Positions 17,811 through 26,369 are shown, numbered from the stretch's first letter. The stretch is 64,000 nt of DNA from Vampirovibrionales bacterium (GCA_029262635.1 JAJCZA010000007.1:56300-120299), one strand, 5' to 3'. The notes: generated from the letters alone by a model not told the origin. Program-made: numbers and translations.

Positions 17811-18104
17811 AAATACAGTTCCTTCTACAACCGACTTTAATTGTTATAGTAATGCTTCCCTGACAAAAAATCAATAGTTGTTTATAAAATATTTAATCAA
17901 ACTTCAAAACACCCCCTTAGGATGACTCACCGTTTTCCAAAAAACCAGCCCTAAAATAGACATCAATGAACCCCTTATTTTTCAACCCGCCATTACTAAA
18001 AGTTTACAAACACGCAATAAACAATCATTATTTGTTTTTATTCTAGTGGTGAATCCATCGGATCATCACAGAGAAATTCGATTATCAATACGGGTAGATA
18101 CGTC

Positions 18105-18263
18105 ATGAGTAAGCACCTACAATTTATATCTTTATCGATGTTCATCGTAACGCTTTGTTTTTGCTCATGGATCGGCGTCAACCCTTCTTCCGAGGCGACT
18201 GAACAAATCAATGCGCCTGTTGAATCCATCACCATCACCGAAACAACGGGAAATTTAGGCTAA
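18105..18263 (+). CDS. Small secreted peptide, unknown function
   Basis: A 52-codon ORF from ATG 18105 to TAA 18263. It starts MSKHLQFISLSMFIVTLCFC, a clear signal peptide or lipobox-like start (FC then SW), and ends in a Thr-rich tail (SITITETTGNLG). Its stop overlaps by 9 bp the stop of the convergent 937-residue gene. No strong ribosome site. The ORF on the opposite strand here has no gene-like character. Confidence 0.4.
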   Translation: MSKHLQFISLSMFIVTLCFCSWIGVNPSSEATEQINAPVESITITETTGNLG

Positions 18264-21068
18264 CGATCCTGTTTTAAAAGCGTTAAAGTTATTTCGGCTT
18301 AACATAGACGATGTACCTCGCTCTTGGACTCCGACGCCTTGTGGTTCCAGACCAAGTCGGGCTCTGGCCGCCGCAATGCCTGGGTGTTCATCTTTTCCCG
18401 TCAAATGGGCCGTCAATACATTTTGGAACTTAGGCACAAAGAGCCCTAGTCCCGCCATGGCGGCGAATAAGCCCACCCATCGAACCATATACCGGCTATT
18501 TTTACTGAGTCGGTGAAAGTGGTTTAAAAAGGTTTCCAGGCCCTCTTTTGTCCATCGGTCAGAGTAAGAAGCCTGATTCTTTTTCATATGCGTTCTTAAT
18601 GTTTCCATATAGTCTTTTAACGCACCGACCATATCATCCGATTTTGCTTTACTGACAAATGTTCGGGCGTCATCGTCCAGTGCGTTAATTTCTCGCAGGG
18701 CGGTCTTTAAAAAACCAGAATCATTAATTAAGCCACCGTGGAGCAGTTCATTTGTTTTTTGAGCAAGCTCCGGGGCCTGACGATTCAGGTCATCGACCGC
18801 CAGCGAAAACAGACGTCTGTTCTCAGGCTTAAAAAGGCTGAGAACAGACTGTTTATATTCTTGAATAAGCTCCTTCGCTTTTCTAGCCGGTTCATCACCT
18901 TTTTGAGACAAAGTTAACTCTATTTTTTCAAGCACACGTTCCATTTGACGCTGAACCATCACCTCGGAAGAAAGACCCTCCACCATGGTCTTTTTAAGAT
19001 GGTTTAGCTGCTGGCCCACTTTCCTTATCGAACGTGGACCCGCCTCTATTTGGCGGAGCATTTCATCCATTTGCGCAATATCACCGGTTTGAAACGGTGT
19101 TTTATCACGAAAACGTTCTAACACTTTTTGCTGTGCTTCCGTCACACTGAAGTTTTTACGAGTCAGTTCAGCTTGCAGCTCATGGGCCTCATTGGCCAAC
19201 AGCTTCCCTAAAGAAAGGTTATGACTCGTCGCTTTCTCAACATATTTTGACAGATATTCCGCCTCATGAACGAACGTGTTTGACGCACCCAGCAAGTGAC
19301 GGCTGACGTTAATGGCACGTCGAAACATTTTATTCATCACGTCTCGCCCATCCTGACGCGCCATGGCATTTAAGCGCTCGGTAAAAGCGGGTGCCTCATC
19401 ACCCAAAGACTGAATAAGCTTATCGTAAACCTTCGTAAAGTCCTGAGCCGAAATACCAATGTGGGTGCCAAACGCCTGCTTAATACCCGTAATCATGTCC
19501 TTCCGTACATTAGCCTCAAGGCCCTTAAAGCCGCCTTGCCCCGCCTCGATCTCCTGAATTATTTGCATGACCTGATTGGTACTGACATTTTTGGGGTGGC
19601 CCAGATAATCCATGATTTTCTGTCGGTAGCCAGCTGCGTCTTTCGCGTTAAACAAAACGGACAATTCTTTTTCAAGCAACCCGCCCTGATTTTGAACCCG
19701 GATGGTTCTTAAGTCACTTTGAATTTTTTCCAATGGAAAGTCAGCAAGTGCTTTTCCAGCCTTGCTTTCTGGAGAAATACCGTAAAAAATCCGATTCAGC
19801 AAACCATCCATCTGCTCCGCTGAAACGGCTCCGGCTTTTAAAGCCTGCTGTAAGGCTTTATCCTGAAGAACTTTTTCAGTCAGCTTTCCAGCCACTGCTG
19901 GATCCAGCAAAATACTAGCCGCAAGCGCGGGGTTCACCCACTTGTTTAAGAGACGTGTCACATGGGGAACACACAGAATATAAAAATACAGAGAGACCAC
20001 ATCCCGAAACACAATTTCCGCCGACTCAAATGGACTCCGTTGCCCGGCAATCACTGCTCGCCCACCGGTAATTCCCGTATCGATAATCAGCATTCGACCC
20101 ACGTCTGTGTTTTCAATGGCGTGGCCAATGGCTTGAAAAGCACTACCCCCAGAGAATCCGAACCGAACGGCTTGAGTGGGTATCAAGCTAGGTGCATTTA
20201 AAAACGTTGTGTTGGTAGCCTGTTGCGTATTTTGAGAGTAAGGAGAGTAGGGTATTGGTGAGATGTGAGAAGGTTGACCGACCGGAAGGTAAGACGGTGA
20301 AATCCAAGCCGGATTTTGGCTCGGTGGTAGCGCGTTAGAGACTGGGGAGAACCAGGCTGGATTCTGACTTGGCGATAGAGCATTTGAACCCGGTGAGATC
20401 CAGGCCGGATTCTGACTTGGTGGCAATGCATTTGAAACAACCGGAGTGGCTTCAGGTAATCGAGAGACAGGATGATTCTCTAATTCCCCATGGCTTCTCT
20501 GTCCATTCTTCAGAGAGTTCGGCGCAGGCTCAGGCACAGGTTTTGGCTGATAAAATTTCTTTAAAAGCCAATCCGTTTTTACCTGATTTGCCCACGGAAT
20601 CAGTATCGCGACCGTTAATAAGGTTCCACCCACCGCAAAGGCCAGTTTGCCCACTTTCGCCTTTAAAAAGCGCGTCCACTCTTTCCGGTTAAACGCATAA
20701 CGTTCAAACGAAGCTAATTCTATACCTTTCGGCTTTTTAGCGCCCCAGTCTAAATCCATATCCAGATATTTTTTATCACCCGGCGCCCATTTTTTCCAAT
20801 TTTTTTTGTACAATTTATCGAGCCAGGTCACCCCCCAGAACCAAGCAATCGCAACCGTCGTTTCTTCCAGAAATCGCTCCTGAAACTCAATCCACCCATC
20901 CCGAATCCCAGAAAACGTAGAGCGTCCTGTGATTACGGCTGACTCAGGGATAATATAAGGCGCAACATTACCTGGTCCCGGATTGCTGACCTTGCTCATC
21001 ATCTGATCGAACTTGGGGCTACTCGGCAACTTGGCTATAACGTTTGAAAAGCTGTTAATTAGCGACAC
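18255..21068 (-). CDS. Large helical membrane-associated protein, unknown function
   Basis: 937 residues. A 135-residue N-terminal domain is followed by a transmembrane helix (about 140-158), a Pro/Gln/Ser-rich linker (170-290) with three tandem 16-residue repeats, then LIPTQAVRFGFSGGSAF, another FG-type peptide. A second hydrophobic segment is near 355-375 (VVSLYFYILCVPHVTRLL). The last 500 residues are almost all helical and charged, with coiled-coil-like stretches. A hydrophobic stretch near the C-terminus (about 874-892, WVGLFAAMAGLGLFV) may be a third membrane helix. No enzyme motif. Probably a structural or scaffolding protein of the envelope. Confidence 0.6.
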   Translation of the reverse strand: MSLINSFSNVIAKLPSSPKFDQMMSKVSNPGPGNVAPYIIPESAVITGRSTFSGIRDGWIEFQERFLEETTVAIAWFWGVTWLDKLYKKNWKKWAPGDKKYLDMDLDWGAKKPKGIELASFERYAFNRKEWTRFLKAKVGKLAFAVGGTLLTVAILIPWANQVKTDWLLKKFYQPKPVPEPAPNSLKNGQRSHGELENHPVSRLPEATPVVSNALPPSQNPAWISPGSNALSPSQNPAWFSPVSNALPPSQNPAWISPSYLPVGQPSHISPIPYSPYSQNTQQATNTTFLNAPSLIPTQAVRFGFSGGSAFQAIGHAIENTDVGRMLIIDTGITGGRAVIAGQRSPFESAEIVFRDVVSLYFYILCVPHVTRLLNKWVNPALAASILLDPAVAGKLTEKVLQDKALQQALKAGAVSAEQMDGLLNRIFYGISPESKAGKALADFPLEKIQSDLRTIRVQNQGGLLEKELSVLFNAKDAAGYRQKIMDYLGHPKNVSTNQVMQIIQEIEAGQGGFKGLEANVRKDMITGIKQAFGTHIGISAQDFTKVYDKLIQSLGDEAPAFTERLNAMARQDGRDVMNKMFRRAINVSRHLLGASNTFVHEAEYLSKYVEKATSHNLSLGKLLANEAHELQAELTRKNFSVTEAQQKVLERFRDKTPFQTGDIAQMDEMLRQIEAGPRSIRKVGQQLNHLKKTMVEGLSSEVMVQRQMERVLEKIELTLSQKGDEPARKAKELIQEYKQSVLSLFKPENRRLFSLAVDDLNRQAPELAQKTNELLHGGLINDSGFLKTALREINALDDDARTFVSKAKSDDMVGALKDYMETLRTHMKKNQASYSDRWTKEGLETFLNHFHRLSKNSRYMVRWVGLFAAMAGLGLFVPKFQNVLTAHLTGKDEHPGIAAARARLGLEPQGVGVQERGTSSMLSRNNFNAFKTGSLA
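20292..20435 (-). repeat. Three tandem 48-bp coding repeats
   Basis: Three in-frame units of 48 bp encode variants of SNALPPSQNPAWISPG (residues about 212-259 of the 937-residue protein). Units 1 and 3 agree in protein except for the last residue, and unit 2 differs at three. The repeat extends a flexible linker, and copy number could vary between strains by slippage. Confidence 0.9.
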
Positions 21069-21193
21069 GGTAGAAAAATCCTGAACGGTCCCTGAATGTA
21101 TTTAATAAAGGCTCCTGAAAGCCACATTGTGTTAGGCTCGCCATTATGATTAAGTTTCGTAACTAATCCCAATAACCGTTTTTGAAGTTAACC

Positions 21194-22564
21194 TCATGAC
21201 GAACAAAAAGCCAATGGCAAGGCAACCACAACATTTCCTGATAATTCTGCCTGCTCTGCTCTTGCCCTATCCTTTGCTCCGGGCCAATAAATTATCCCAT
21301 CCGCATCATAGTAACACTCTGAATGTTCTGGTAGCGGAATATCGGCTTTTCCGGCATATAAATCCCGAACCGATTGGATATATTGTGACGGGTTACCGAT
21401 ATCGCTCCAGTAGCCTTCCACAACCTGGGCCCAAAAGGATTTCGTCTCGCCTGTCTCAGCATCCAGAATATTCCCTGATTTTGTCTGTTTCAACACTTCC
21501 GGGAACACATGCATGGCAAAATCCAAAATTACTTCGCCTTTTGAGTTTTTTTCCACTGAAACATCGGCCATTTTGGAGTCATACACCTGCCGAATCAAAT
21601 GAAAGGTTTCGGGGGCAAAAATATAAAACCCCGTGTTGGCCAATCGATGCGGCCCGGCTTCTTCCAGCGTTGGCTTTTCCAAAAACATCTGAATCTGACC
21701 GGATTGTCCATCTTTTCCCGACTGGTCCGTTGCCACAATTCCAAATTTACTCACATCTTTATCGGGCTTGACCATACAGCCAATGGTAACCGCTGCGTTC
21801 TGCTCCAAGTGCGTCTGCATCAGTGTGGAAAAATCAACATCCGTAATCGCATCGCCCTGCACCACCAACAAGGGTTTATCAGGAGAAAAATACCCGACAT
21901 ACTGATCCGGTTCGTCAAAAATTTGACGCAATCCACCGGCGGTTCCGGACGGCTCATCCTCATCCAGATAGCGCAAGGTAACCCCTTCTATCCCCTTAAG
22001 GCCTGATTTTAGAGCCTCCCGCTTGTAGTAAGTATTAATAAAAATCTCTGAAAAGCCGGCCCGGACCAGATTTTCGGCAATCAGCCGAATCACGGATTTA
22101 TCACCCAACAAGGGAATACTCGGCTTGGCGTTTTGCGTATTCTCTCCGGAAATCGGCTCAAACCGGGTGGCCAACCCGGCTCCTAGAATTACCGCATGGG
22201 GTGTAACTGTCTGTTTTTTAACAGTTTTTCGTTTTTTCGCTGGCGGCACAGCACTCACCTGAATGGGCTCACCCGGCATGGTAAGGCGAACTCCAGATAC
22301 AGAAAGGTTAGAGCCGGGAATAGAAAAATATTTTGTCCCGGTTTCTGTCGTAATAACAGCGGTAAGTCCGCCTTTCCCGTCATAGAACTCAACCCTTGCC
22401 AAAGCCCCGGCCTCTCTAGAACAAATGGCCAGGGGATCTGTAACCCCTTTTCTTCGAAGCATCACCTGCTGACTCGCCTCATGCCATTCAAGAAACAATT
22501 CGCTCTCGTCAAAAAAACTTTTTAGCTGCACCCCTTGTAATGCCTGTTCTTGCGCCTGCGCCAT
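21194..22564 (-). CDS. NDP-sugar pyrophosphorylase-like nucleotidyltransferase
   Basis: 456 residues from ATG 22564; an in-frame TTG at 22618 is an alternative. An N-terminal region of about 125 residues with no recognised domain ends in a Lys-rich linker (PPAKKRKTVKKQ). The nucleotidyltransferase domain then starts with HAVILGAGLATRFEP, followed by KPSIPLLGDKSVI, EPSGTAGGLRQI, and LLVVQGDAITDVDFSTL, the metal-binding Asp block. The family transfers a nucleoside monophosphate to a sugar 1-phosphate, supplying glycan precursors. The sugar and base cannot be told. There is no left-handed beta-helix repeat at the C-terminus, and the N-terminal extension is not typical. Confidence 0.8.
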   Translation of the reverse strand: MAQAQEQALQGVQLKSFFDESELFLEWHEASQQVMLRRKGVTDPLAICSREAGALARVEFYDGKGGLTAVITTETGTKYFSIPGSNLSVSGVRLTMPGEPIQVSAVPPAKKRKTVKKQTVTPHAVILGAGLATRFEPISGENTQNAKPSIPLLGDKSVIRLIAENLVRAGFSEIFINTYYKREALKSGLKGIEGVTLRYLDEDEPSGTAGGLRQIFDEPDQYVGYFSPDKPLLVVQGDAITDVDFSTLMQTHLEQNAAVTIGCMVKPDKDVSKFGIVATDQSGKDGQSGQIQMFLEKPTLEEAGPHRLANTGFYIFAPETFHLIRQVYDSKMADVSVEKNSKGEVILDFAMHVFPEVLKQTKSGNILDAETGETKSFWAQVVEGYWSDIGNPSQYIQSVRDLYAGKADIPLPEHSECYYDADGIIYWPGAKDRARAEQAELSGNVVVALPLAFCSS

Positions 22565-22712
22565 TATGCCCGACCTGCCCTTGCTTATATCTTCTACTGA
22601 CACTTTACCGTTAATCAACAGACTGACCCAATAGCCAGTCTTGCTTTTGACCGCGCATTATTATACCGAAAACTCCCACCATGTTCATCTCTTTATTTTC
22701 CTCAAACCCTAT

Positions 22713-23015
22713 TTATTCACCCAGATCGTTTTCTTGCTCTGGTGAGTAATCCGGACTCACGATTTGCGCATCCACATTCATGTCATGAAATTCAATAACC
22801 GGTTCCTCTGGCGAGCTTAAATCCTCTTCCGTAATCGGCCCATAAAGCCAGGGTGCATGTTGTCGGTACCACATATCCCGCTGTTGTTGCTGTAAAATAA
22901 GCCCTGGATTCGTTGAAGGTGGAATCCCTCCCTGAGCCCAGCTAACCAGAAGGCTCTGGCCGACCAACAAACTCAGGGGTAAAACCATGAAACTCATTAA
23001 GAATCGTCTTTTCAT
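22713..23015 (-). CDS. Small secreted acidic protein, unknown function
   Basis: 100 residues with a signal peptide (MKRRFLMSFMVLPLSLLVGQ, cleavage near SWA-QG). The mature part is Pro/Gln-rich (NPGLILQQQQRDMWYRQ), then acidic. No Cys and no family match. It is the last chromosomal protein gene before the tRNA. Confidence 0.5.
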   Translation of the reverse strand: MKRRFLMSFMVLPLSLLVGQSLLVSWAQGGIPPSTNPGLILQQQQRDMWYRQHAPWLYGPITEEDLSSPEEPVIEFHDMNVDAQIVSPDYSPEQENDLGE

Positions 23016-23126
23016 GGTTTTATCATAGTCTATTTTCTCCTTTTTTTCAAAACCTCTTCTAAAACCATTCCCGAAGATTGCCTTCTTGATTTTTAGCCTG
23101 AACCGGGTTTAAATAAAAAGAATAGT

Positions 23127-23200
23127 CGGGATGTGGCGCAGCTTGGTAGCGCACCTGCTTTGGGAGCAGGGGGCCGCAGGTTCGAATCCTGTCATCCCGA
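23127..23200 (+). tRNA. tRNA-Pro (anticodon TGG)
   Basis: 74 nt. The acceptor stem CGGGATG/CATCCCG is perfect. The D-arm GCGC...GCGC contains the TTGG loop. The anticodon stem CCTGC/GCAGG encloses the loop TTTGGGA with anticodon TGG. The T-arm is GCAGG-TTCGAAT-CCTGT, with the outer G-T a wobble. Discriminator A; CCA is not encoded. Its 3' half is the likely integration target of the adjacent prophage. Confidence 0.95.
23178..23200 (+). other. Probable prophage attachment site (attL side) in the tRNA 3' end
   Basis: The integrase starts 62 bp downstream of the tRNA and reads away from it, the usual layout when a phage inserts in the T-arm/acceptor end and restores the tRNA. The matching copy should lie beyond the right edge, so the exact core is unproven. 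Confidence 0.55.
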
Positions 23201-23261
23201 TATTACTTCAAAAAGTAAAGAGTGGGAAAAAGGAACGGAGAACGCAAAAAGGAACGCAAAA

Positions 23262-24446
23262 ATGACCAAATGGATCTCCGTCCAAGAAGCCTCTAAGCTC
23301 GTCAAAAAATCAGAAGCTTATCTCCGAAAGCACCTCATTAAGCCGGATTCACCTTTTAAAGGTAATAAAATCCCTTGGGGGGACAGATATAAATGGGAAA
23401 TAGACAAAGATTCTTTGCTTGCTCACTTCTCCGGCTCGTCATCATCCCGATATGAGGACGTTAAAAACGCATACCTGGACGAAATGAGAGGTGGGGGACG
23501 CTGGGGACGACCACTCACCGAGAAATACATTGACGACATCGATAAGTCCCTCACCCGTTTCTGGGACGTGTTAGGTCAACAATCAACCGTTGAGGCGGTC
23601 AATGCGGATAATTTAAAAATCGTGCTGGCTAGCTTCGAGCTGGACCACGAGAACAAAAAAGACTGGCATTCGACAAAATCTCATATTTATAAAGCGGTCA
23701 CAGGCTTCTGTCAGAAGGCTATTGAGATGGGGACCAAAGCAGAAAACGACCTGCTGGAAATTCGCAAGTATCGCCCGAAAAAGACTTTTAAACTTAAAAA
23801 GCGAGTCTATGACGCCCACCATATTCCTTTGATACTGGCAGAAAATGAGGCATGGAGTCGGGGACGAGCGGCCTATGACCGAGAGTTAAACCATATTCTT
23901 ATATCTTTGTATGCTTATGCCGGTTTACGCCGTATGGAAGCCGCCAGCCTCCGCATAAGAGATCTTTATCTGTCTGATGGATATTTGATTGCTTTCGGAA
24001 AAAATAAAGAAGAACGGTATGTTCCCATTTTCCCTGAACTGGCCACGGCTTTAAATCGATGGTTCCCCTATAGAGGCGAACGCAACCCCGAATCACAATG
24101 GGTCATCCCTGCTCAGGACGGTGGGAAATTAACACAGGTGTCGATCTCTAATCGCTTTCGTCGACTAAATAACGCCCGGCTTAAAGACCTTAATATGGTA
24201 GTCTGGCCTCATGACCTCCGCCGAACCTTTGCAAGGGTGGCTCTACTCCATGGGCTTGAAGAGTGGAAAATTCAGCTCATTCTCGGCCATAAAGACATGA
24301 AGACAACACGAGGCTACACCATGCCGGACACTAAAGACGTTCTGGCCTCAATTATGGAGGGTAAGCTTACTCACAGAATGCCTACCCCTGAGCCTGTCGT
24401 GAAGCACGACACCCCTAGAATTGAATTACCACCGCTCAGGTTTTAA
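23262..24446 (+). CDS. Tyrosine recombinase, phage integrase
   Basis: 394 residues from the ATG at 23262, preceded by AAAAAGGAAC; the longer ORF begins inside the tRNA and is an artefact. An N-terminal helix-turn-helix-like block (WISVQEASKLVKKSEAYLRKHL), similar to MerR/excisionase folds, replaces the usual arm-binding domain. A core-binding helical domain follows. The catalytic domain has Arg223 (YAGLRRMEA), Lys near 248, His317 and Arg320 (WPHDLRRTF), His343 (LGHKDM) and Tyr352 (TTRGYT): a full set. It integrates and, with a helper, excises the prophage at tRNA-Pro. Confidence 0.92.
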   Translation: MTKWISVQEASKLVKKSEAYLRKHLIKPDSPFKGNKIPWGDRYKWEIDKDSLLAHFSGSSSSRYEDVKNAYLDEMRGGGRWGRPLTEKYIDDIDKSLTRFWDVLGQQSTVEAVNADNLKIVLASFELDHENKKDWHSTKSHIYKAVTGFCQKAIEMGTKAENDLLEIRKYRPKKTFKLKKRVYDAHHIPLILAENEAWSRGRAAYDRELNHILISLYAYAGLRRMEAASLRIRDLYLSDGYLIAFGKNKEERYVPIFPELATALNRWFPYRGERNPESQWVIPAQDGGKLTQVSISNRFRRLNNARLKDLNMVVWPHDLRRTFARVALLHGLEEWKIQLILGHKDMKTTRGYTMPDTKDVLASIMEGKLTHRMPTPEPVVKHDTPRIELPPLRF

Positions 24447-24451
24447 AATAA

Positions 24452-24483
24452 AAAACGCCCACCCCGGAAGGAATAAGCGTTTT
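24452..24483 (+). terminator. Possible terminator after the integrase
   Basis: AAAACGC (24452-24458) pairs with GCGTTTT (24477-24483) across an 18-nt loop, between the convergent integrase and toxin genes. The stem is short, so this is tentative. Confidence 0.35.
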
Positions 24484-24517
24484 AGACAAATTAGCAATTT
24501 TAGATAAGATTTAAGGC

Positions 24518-24772
24518 TTACTCTTTGTAAGCCTCTCCTCTGGGTTTAATTTTTTGAAGTGTTACCGTTTGGGCGAAAACTTCGTAAAAAATCCGGTATC
24601 CACCAATTCTGTACCGATACTGGATTTCTTCCCCTTCTATTTTATCGATGGTGCCCGACTTGTGGGTGGGGTTTTCCTGAAGATGTTTTTCCATTCTTTC
24701 AAGGCGATTACTGAGTTCCGGGTGTTTTTTCTCATCTTTTTTGTATTGTTTTGTTTTCTTGATTTCAAACAT
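24518..24772 (-). CDS. RelE/ParE-family toxin
   Basis: 84 residues with the family layout: basic N-terminus (MFEIKKTKQYKKDEKK), two helices (LSNRLERMEKHLQENP), then strands with YRYRIGGYRIFYEVFAQTVTLQKI and a short C-terminal helix with R/E. RelE/ParE toxins cleave ribosome-bound mRNA or poison gyrase. No antitoxin gene precedes it on the same strand; its start region faces the divergent XRE gene across repeated operators. Either the XRE protein is its antitoxin or this is an orphan. Confidence 0.75.
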   Translation of the reverse strand: MFEIKKTKQYKKDEKKHPELSNRLERMEKHLQENPTHKSGTIDKIEGEEIQYRYRIGGYRIFYEVFAQTVTLQKIKPRGEAYKE

Positions 24773-24807
24773 CTTCGGGCCTTTCTTAACCTTATGCCCT
24801 TATTATA

Positions 24808-24894
24808 ACATTATATTGTAGGTTTTTCAAGGGTTTTTATACAATATAATGTATTTTATTTACATTTTATTGTAATTAGAATACATTATGTTAT
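24808..24894. promoter_or_regulatory. Repeated operator sites between toxin and XRE gene
   Basis: ACATTATATTGTA (24808-24820) recurs as its perfect inverse TACAATATAATGT (24840-24852), again as ACATTTTATTGTA (24862-24874) and as TACATTATGTTAT (24882-24894). Shorter ACATTATG copies occur at 24911 and 24926. The spacing of about 20-32 bp between divergent promoters suggests binding of several dimers of the XRE regulator. Confidence 0.7.
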
Positions 24895-24915
24895 GATTAT
24901 CATAGGATAAACATT

Positions 24916-25260
24916 ATGGAGACTAACATTATGGATATTGAATTAACCGTAAAAATCAAACATAGATTAAAAATCCTTATGGCCGAAGTGGGTTGTCGTT
25001 CAATCGCCACTTTGTCATCTGAGACTGGCATCCATGTGAATACTCTTTACGCTTTAGAAAAAGAAACACGCATGAACCTTAGCCTTGAAAATGTAGCTAA
25101 GCTTTTATGGTTTTTTGATTGCTCTTTTGAAGAGCTATTCCAGATTGAAGTTGCTAGCAACGAGCCATCTCATTATGATGACCTTGCTGATGATGTGAAA
25201 GAAGCTATTTCTGAAGGTGAAAAAGAATTTCCAAAAGAGGATAATCTTATTTCCGCCTAA
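24916..25260 (+). CDS. XRE-family helix-turn-helix regulator (prophage repressor or antitoxin)
   Basis: 114 residues, AGGA site 8 nt upstream. HTH block: LKILMAEVGCRSIATLSSETGIHVNTLYALEKE (about 16-48), then the typical SLENVAKLLWFFDCSFEELFQI. The last 35 residues are acidic. Divergent from the RelE/ParE toxin across repeated palindromic sites, so it probably represses both genes. It could be the antitoxin of an HTH-type pair or the lysogeny repressor; no other repressor is visible in the window. Its 3' end overlaps the convergent nuclease by 14 bp. Confidence 0.8.
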   Translation: METNIMDIELTVKIKHRLKILMAEVGCRSIATLSSETGIHVNTLYALEKETRMNLSLENVAKLLWFFDCSFEELFQIEVASNEPSHYDDLADDVKEAISEGEKEFPKEDNLISA

Positions 25261-25699
25261 AAACCCAAGGCTTTACGGAATTTGGATCATTCCAAACGCC
25301 GAGGTTCTCTCTACGAGCCTCGGCTTCAGACCTTTTATAGAACCCTTTCGAGTACCGGGGCTCGTCGTATGCGTACCCAGCCCTAACCATCTCCCGGTTA
25401 AGTGAAACCCCGCTCTCGGTGACGAGAATGCAGACCCGGCGATTGTATGTTTTATAGCTCCCGATACGGATGCACTCCACCCGCTCGTCGCCGATCAAGG
25501 TTCTCAGGTGTTCGGTCGCCGCTGGCCCTAAAGGTTGGCGTTTTTCCGGTGCATCCATTCCATAGAGCCGGATTTTGCCAAAGCGAGTCGTCACCACGGT
25601 GTCGCCGTCAATGATGCGCTTGACGCGTTCGGAGGCGTGAACTTTAGCGAAAAAAACACAGATCGCTAACGTTAAAAATAATATTGTCAGATATTTCAT
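25247..25699 (-). CDS. Secreted thermonuclease (staphylococcal nuclease fold)
   Basis: 150 residues. Signal peptide MKYLTILFLTLAICVFF, cleavage near VHA-SE. The SNase/OB fold is complete: VKRIIDGDTVV with the Ca-binding Asp, IRLYGMDAPEKRQ with catalytic Arg, Asp and Glu, RVCILVTESGVSLNREMVRAGYA with the second Arg, and SEAEARRENLGVW. It cleaves DNA and RNA outside the cytoplasm. It sits in the accessory zone on its own transcript, so it could be expressed by the lysogen, for nutrient release or to degrade incoming DNA. Confidence 0.88.
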   Translation of the reverse strand: MKYLTILFLTLAICVFFAKVHASERVKRIIDGDTVVTTRFGKIRLYGMDAPEKRQPLGPAATEHLRTLIGDERVECIRIGSYKTYNRRVCILVTESGVSLNREMVRAGYAYDEPRYSKGFYKRSEAEARRENLGVWNDPNSVKPWVFRRK

Positions 25700-25835
25700 A
25701 ATTACCTTTAATTATTAATTGTAACGATATCTTATTGATCTACTTGTTATCTACTTTAGATGAATGATTTTCTGATACCATATTTATGGTAGAAATCCAC
25801 CTACTTTTTTTAAAAGTCGGAAAAGGAGAGAACAA

Positions 25836-26024
25836 ATGGTAAATACTTCTGAACTCCAAAAAATAAACAAACATGGTCAAGTTACCCTTCCTAAATTTAT
25901 TAGAGAGGCCTTAGCTTTAAAAAATGGAGATTTTGTCGCTACAGATTTAAACGATGATGGAAGCATTTTAATTAGGCCAATCGAACGGATTATATTTAAA
26001 GGATGTAACGTTGGAGCAACATAG
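25836..26024 (+). CDS. AbrB/MazE-type swapped-hairpin DNA-binding protein
   Basis: 62 residues with AAAAGGAGAG before the ATG. The sequence LQKINKHGQVTLPKFIREAL, then KNGDFVATDLNDDGSILIRPIE, is the swapped-hairpin AbrB fold, which binds DNA as a dimer. A close paralog lies at 52512-52706 in the early region. No toxin partner is adjacent, so it may be a transcription regulator rather than an antitoxin. Confidence 0.8.
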   Translation: MVNTSELQKINKHGQVTLPKFIREALALKNGDFVATDLNDDGSILIRPIERIIFKGCNVGAT

Positions 26025-26046
26025 CAAAATAAACTTTAAAAAGATT

Positions 26047-26081
26047 AAAGGCAGACCAGTTACAGCTGGCCTGCCTTTTTT
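26047..26081 (+). terminator. Intrinsic terminator after the AbrB-like gene
   Basis: AAAGGCAGACCAG (26047-26059) pairs with CTGGCCTGCCTTT (26065-26077) with one mismatch, 5-nt loop, followed by Ts. Confidence 0.85.
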
Positions 26082-26119
26082 ACTCCTGAAATCGAACAGG
26101 GCCGATCAAAGGAGTTATG

Positions 26120-26174
26120 CCACCGTTTCAGGTAACACAAGACATATATATTATACCTGAAACGATGGTTTTTT
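26120..26174 (+). terminator. Long hairpin with T-run upstream of a small ORF
   Basis: CCACCGTTTCAGGTA (26120-26134) pairs with TACCTGAAACGATGG (26154-26168) with one mismatch, followed by six Ts. As it lies just upstream of a strong ribosome site at 26191, it may act as a second terminator or a leader attenuator. Confidence 0.6.
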
Positions 26175-26204
26175 AAACAAGCCCTTTAATAGGAGGTCAA
26201 AATT

Positions 26205-26369
26205 ATGATGACCCCCCCTAAAAAAAATAAGAGGCACTTTAAAGAACCCACCTATAAAAAACCGGGCGAAAAAACATTCGTCAGATTTTTTAAACACTGG
26301 CGGACAGGAAAGATCATGGACGCCTGGGAATACGGGTATAAGGCATGGCCCCTCGGAGGTAGGGCATAG
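26205..26369 (+). CDS. Small basic prophage protein, unknown function
   Basis: 54 codons from ATG 26205 (a second ATG follows directly). It has the strongest ribosome site in the region (TAGGAGGT, 7 nt spacing) and is followed by a terminator, so it is probably real. It is Lys/Arg-rich at the start, then FVRFFKHWRTGKIMDAWEYG, ending in KAWPLGGRA. Similar small proteins with a YGYKAW end occur in other phages (from memory), with no known role. Confidence 0.6.
   Translation: MMTPPKKNKRHFKEPTYKKPGEKTFVRFFKHWRTGKIMDAWEYGYKAWPLGGRA

Noticed and set aside
17811..18104. A palindromic HxlR operator in the 290-bp spacer
   Set aside because: The stretch is AT-rich with several short repeats, but none stood out as a convincing dyad.
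18038..18238. 66-codon minus-strand ORF
   Set aside because: Lies opposite the small signal-peptide ORF and its promoter region, with no ribosome site and no family features.
23133..23261. N-terminal extension of the integrase reading through the tRNA
   Set aside because: The codons lie in tRNA-Pro and the spacer; ATG 23262 has its own ribosome site and begins a sensible helix-turn-helix.
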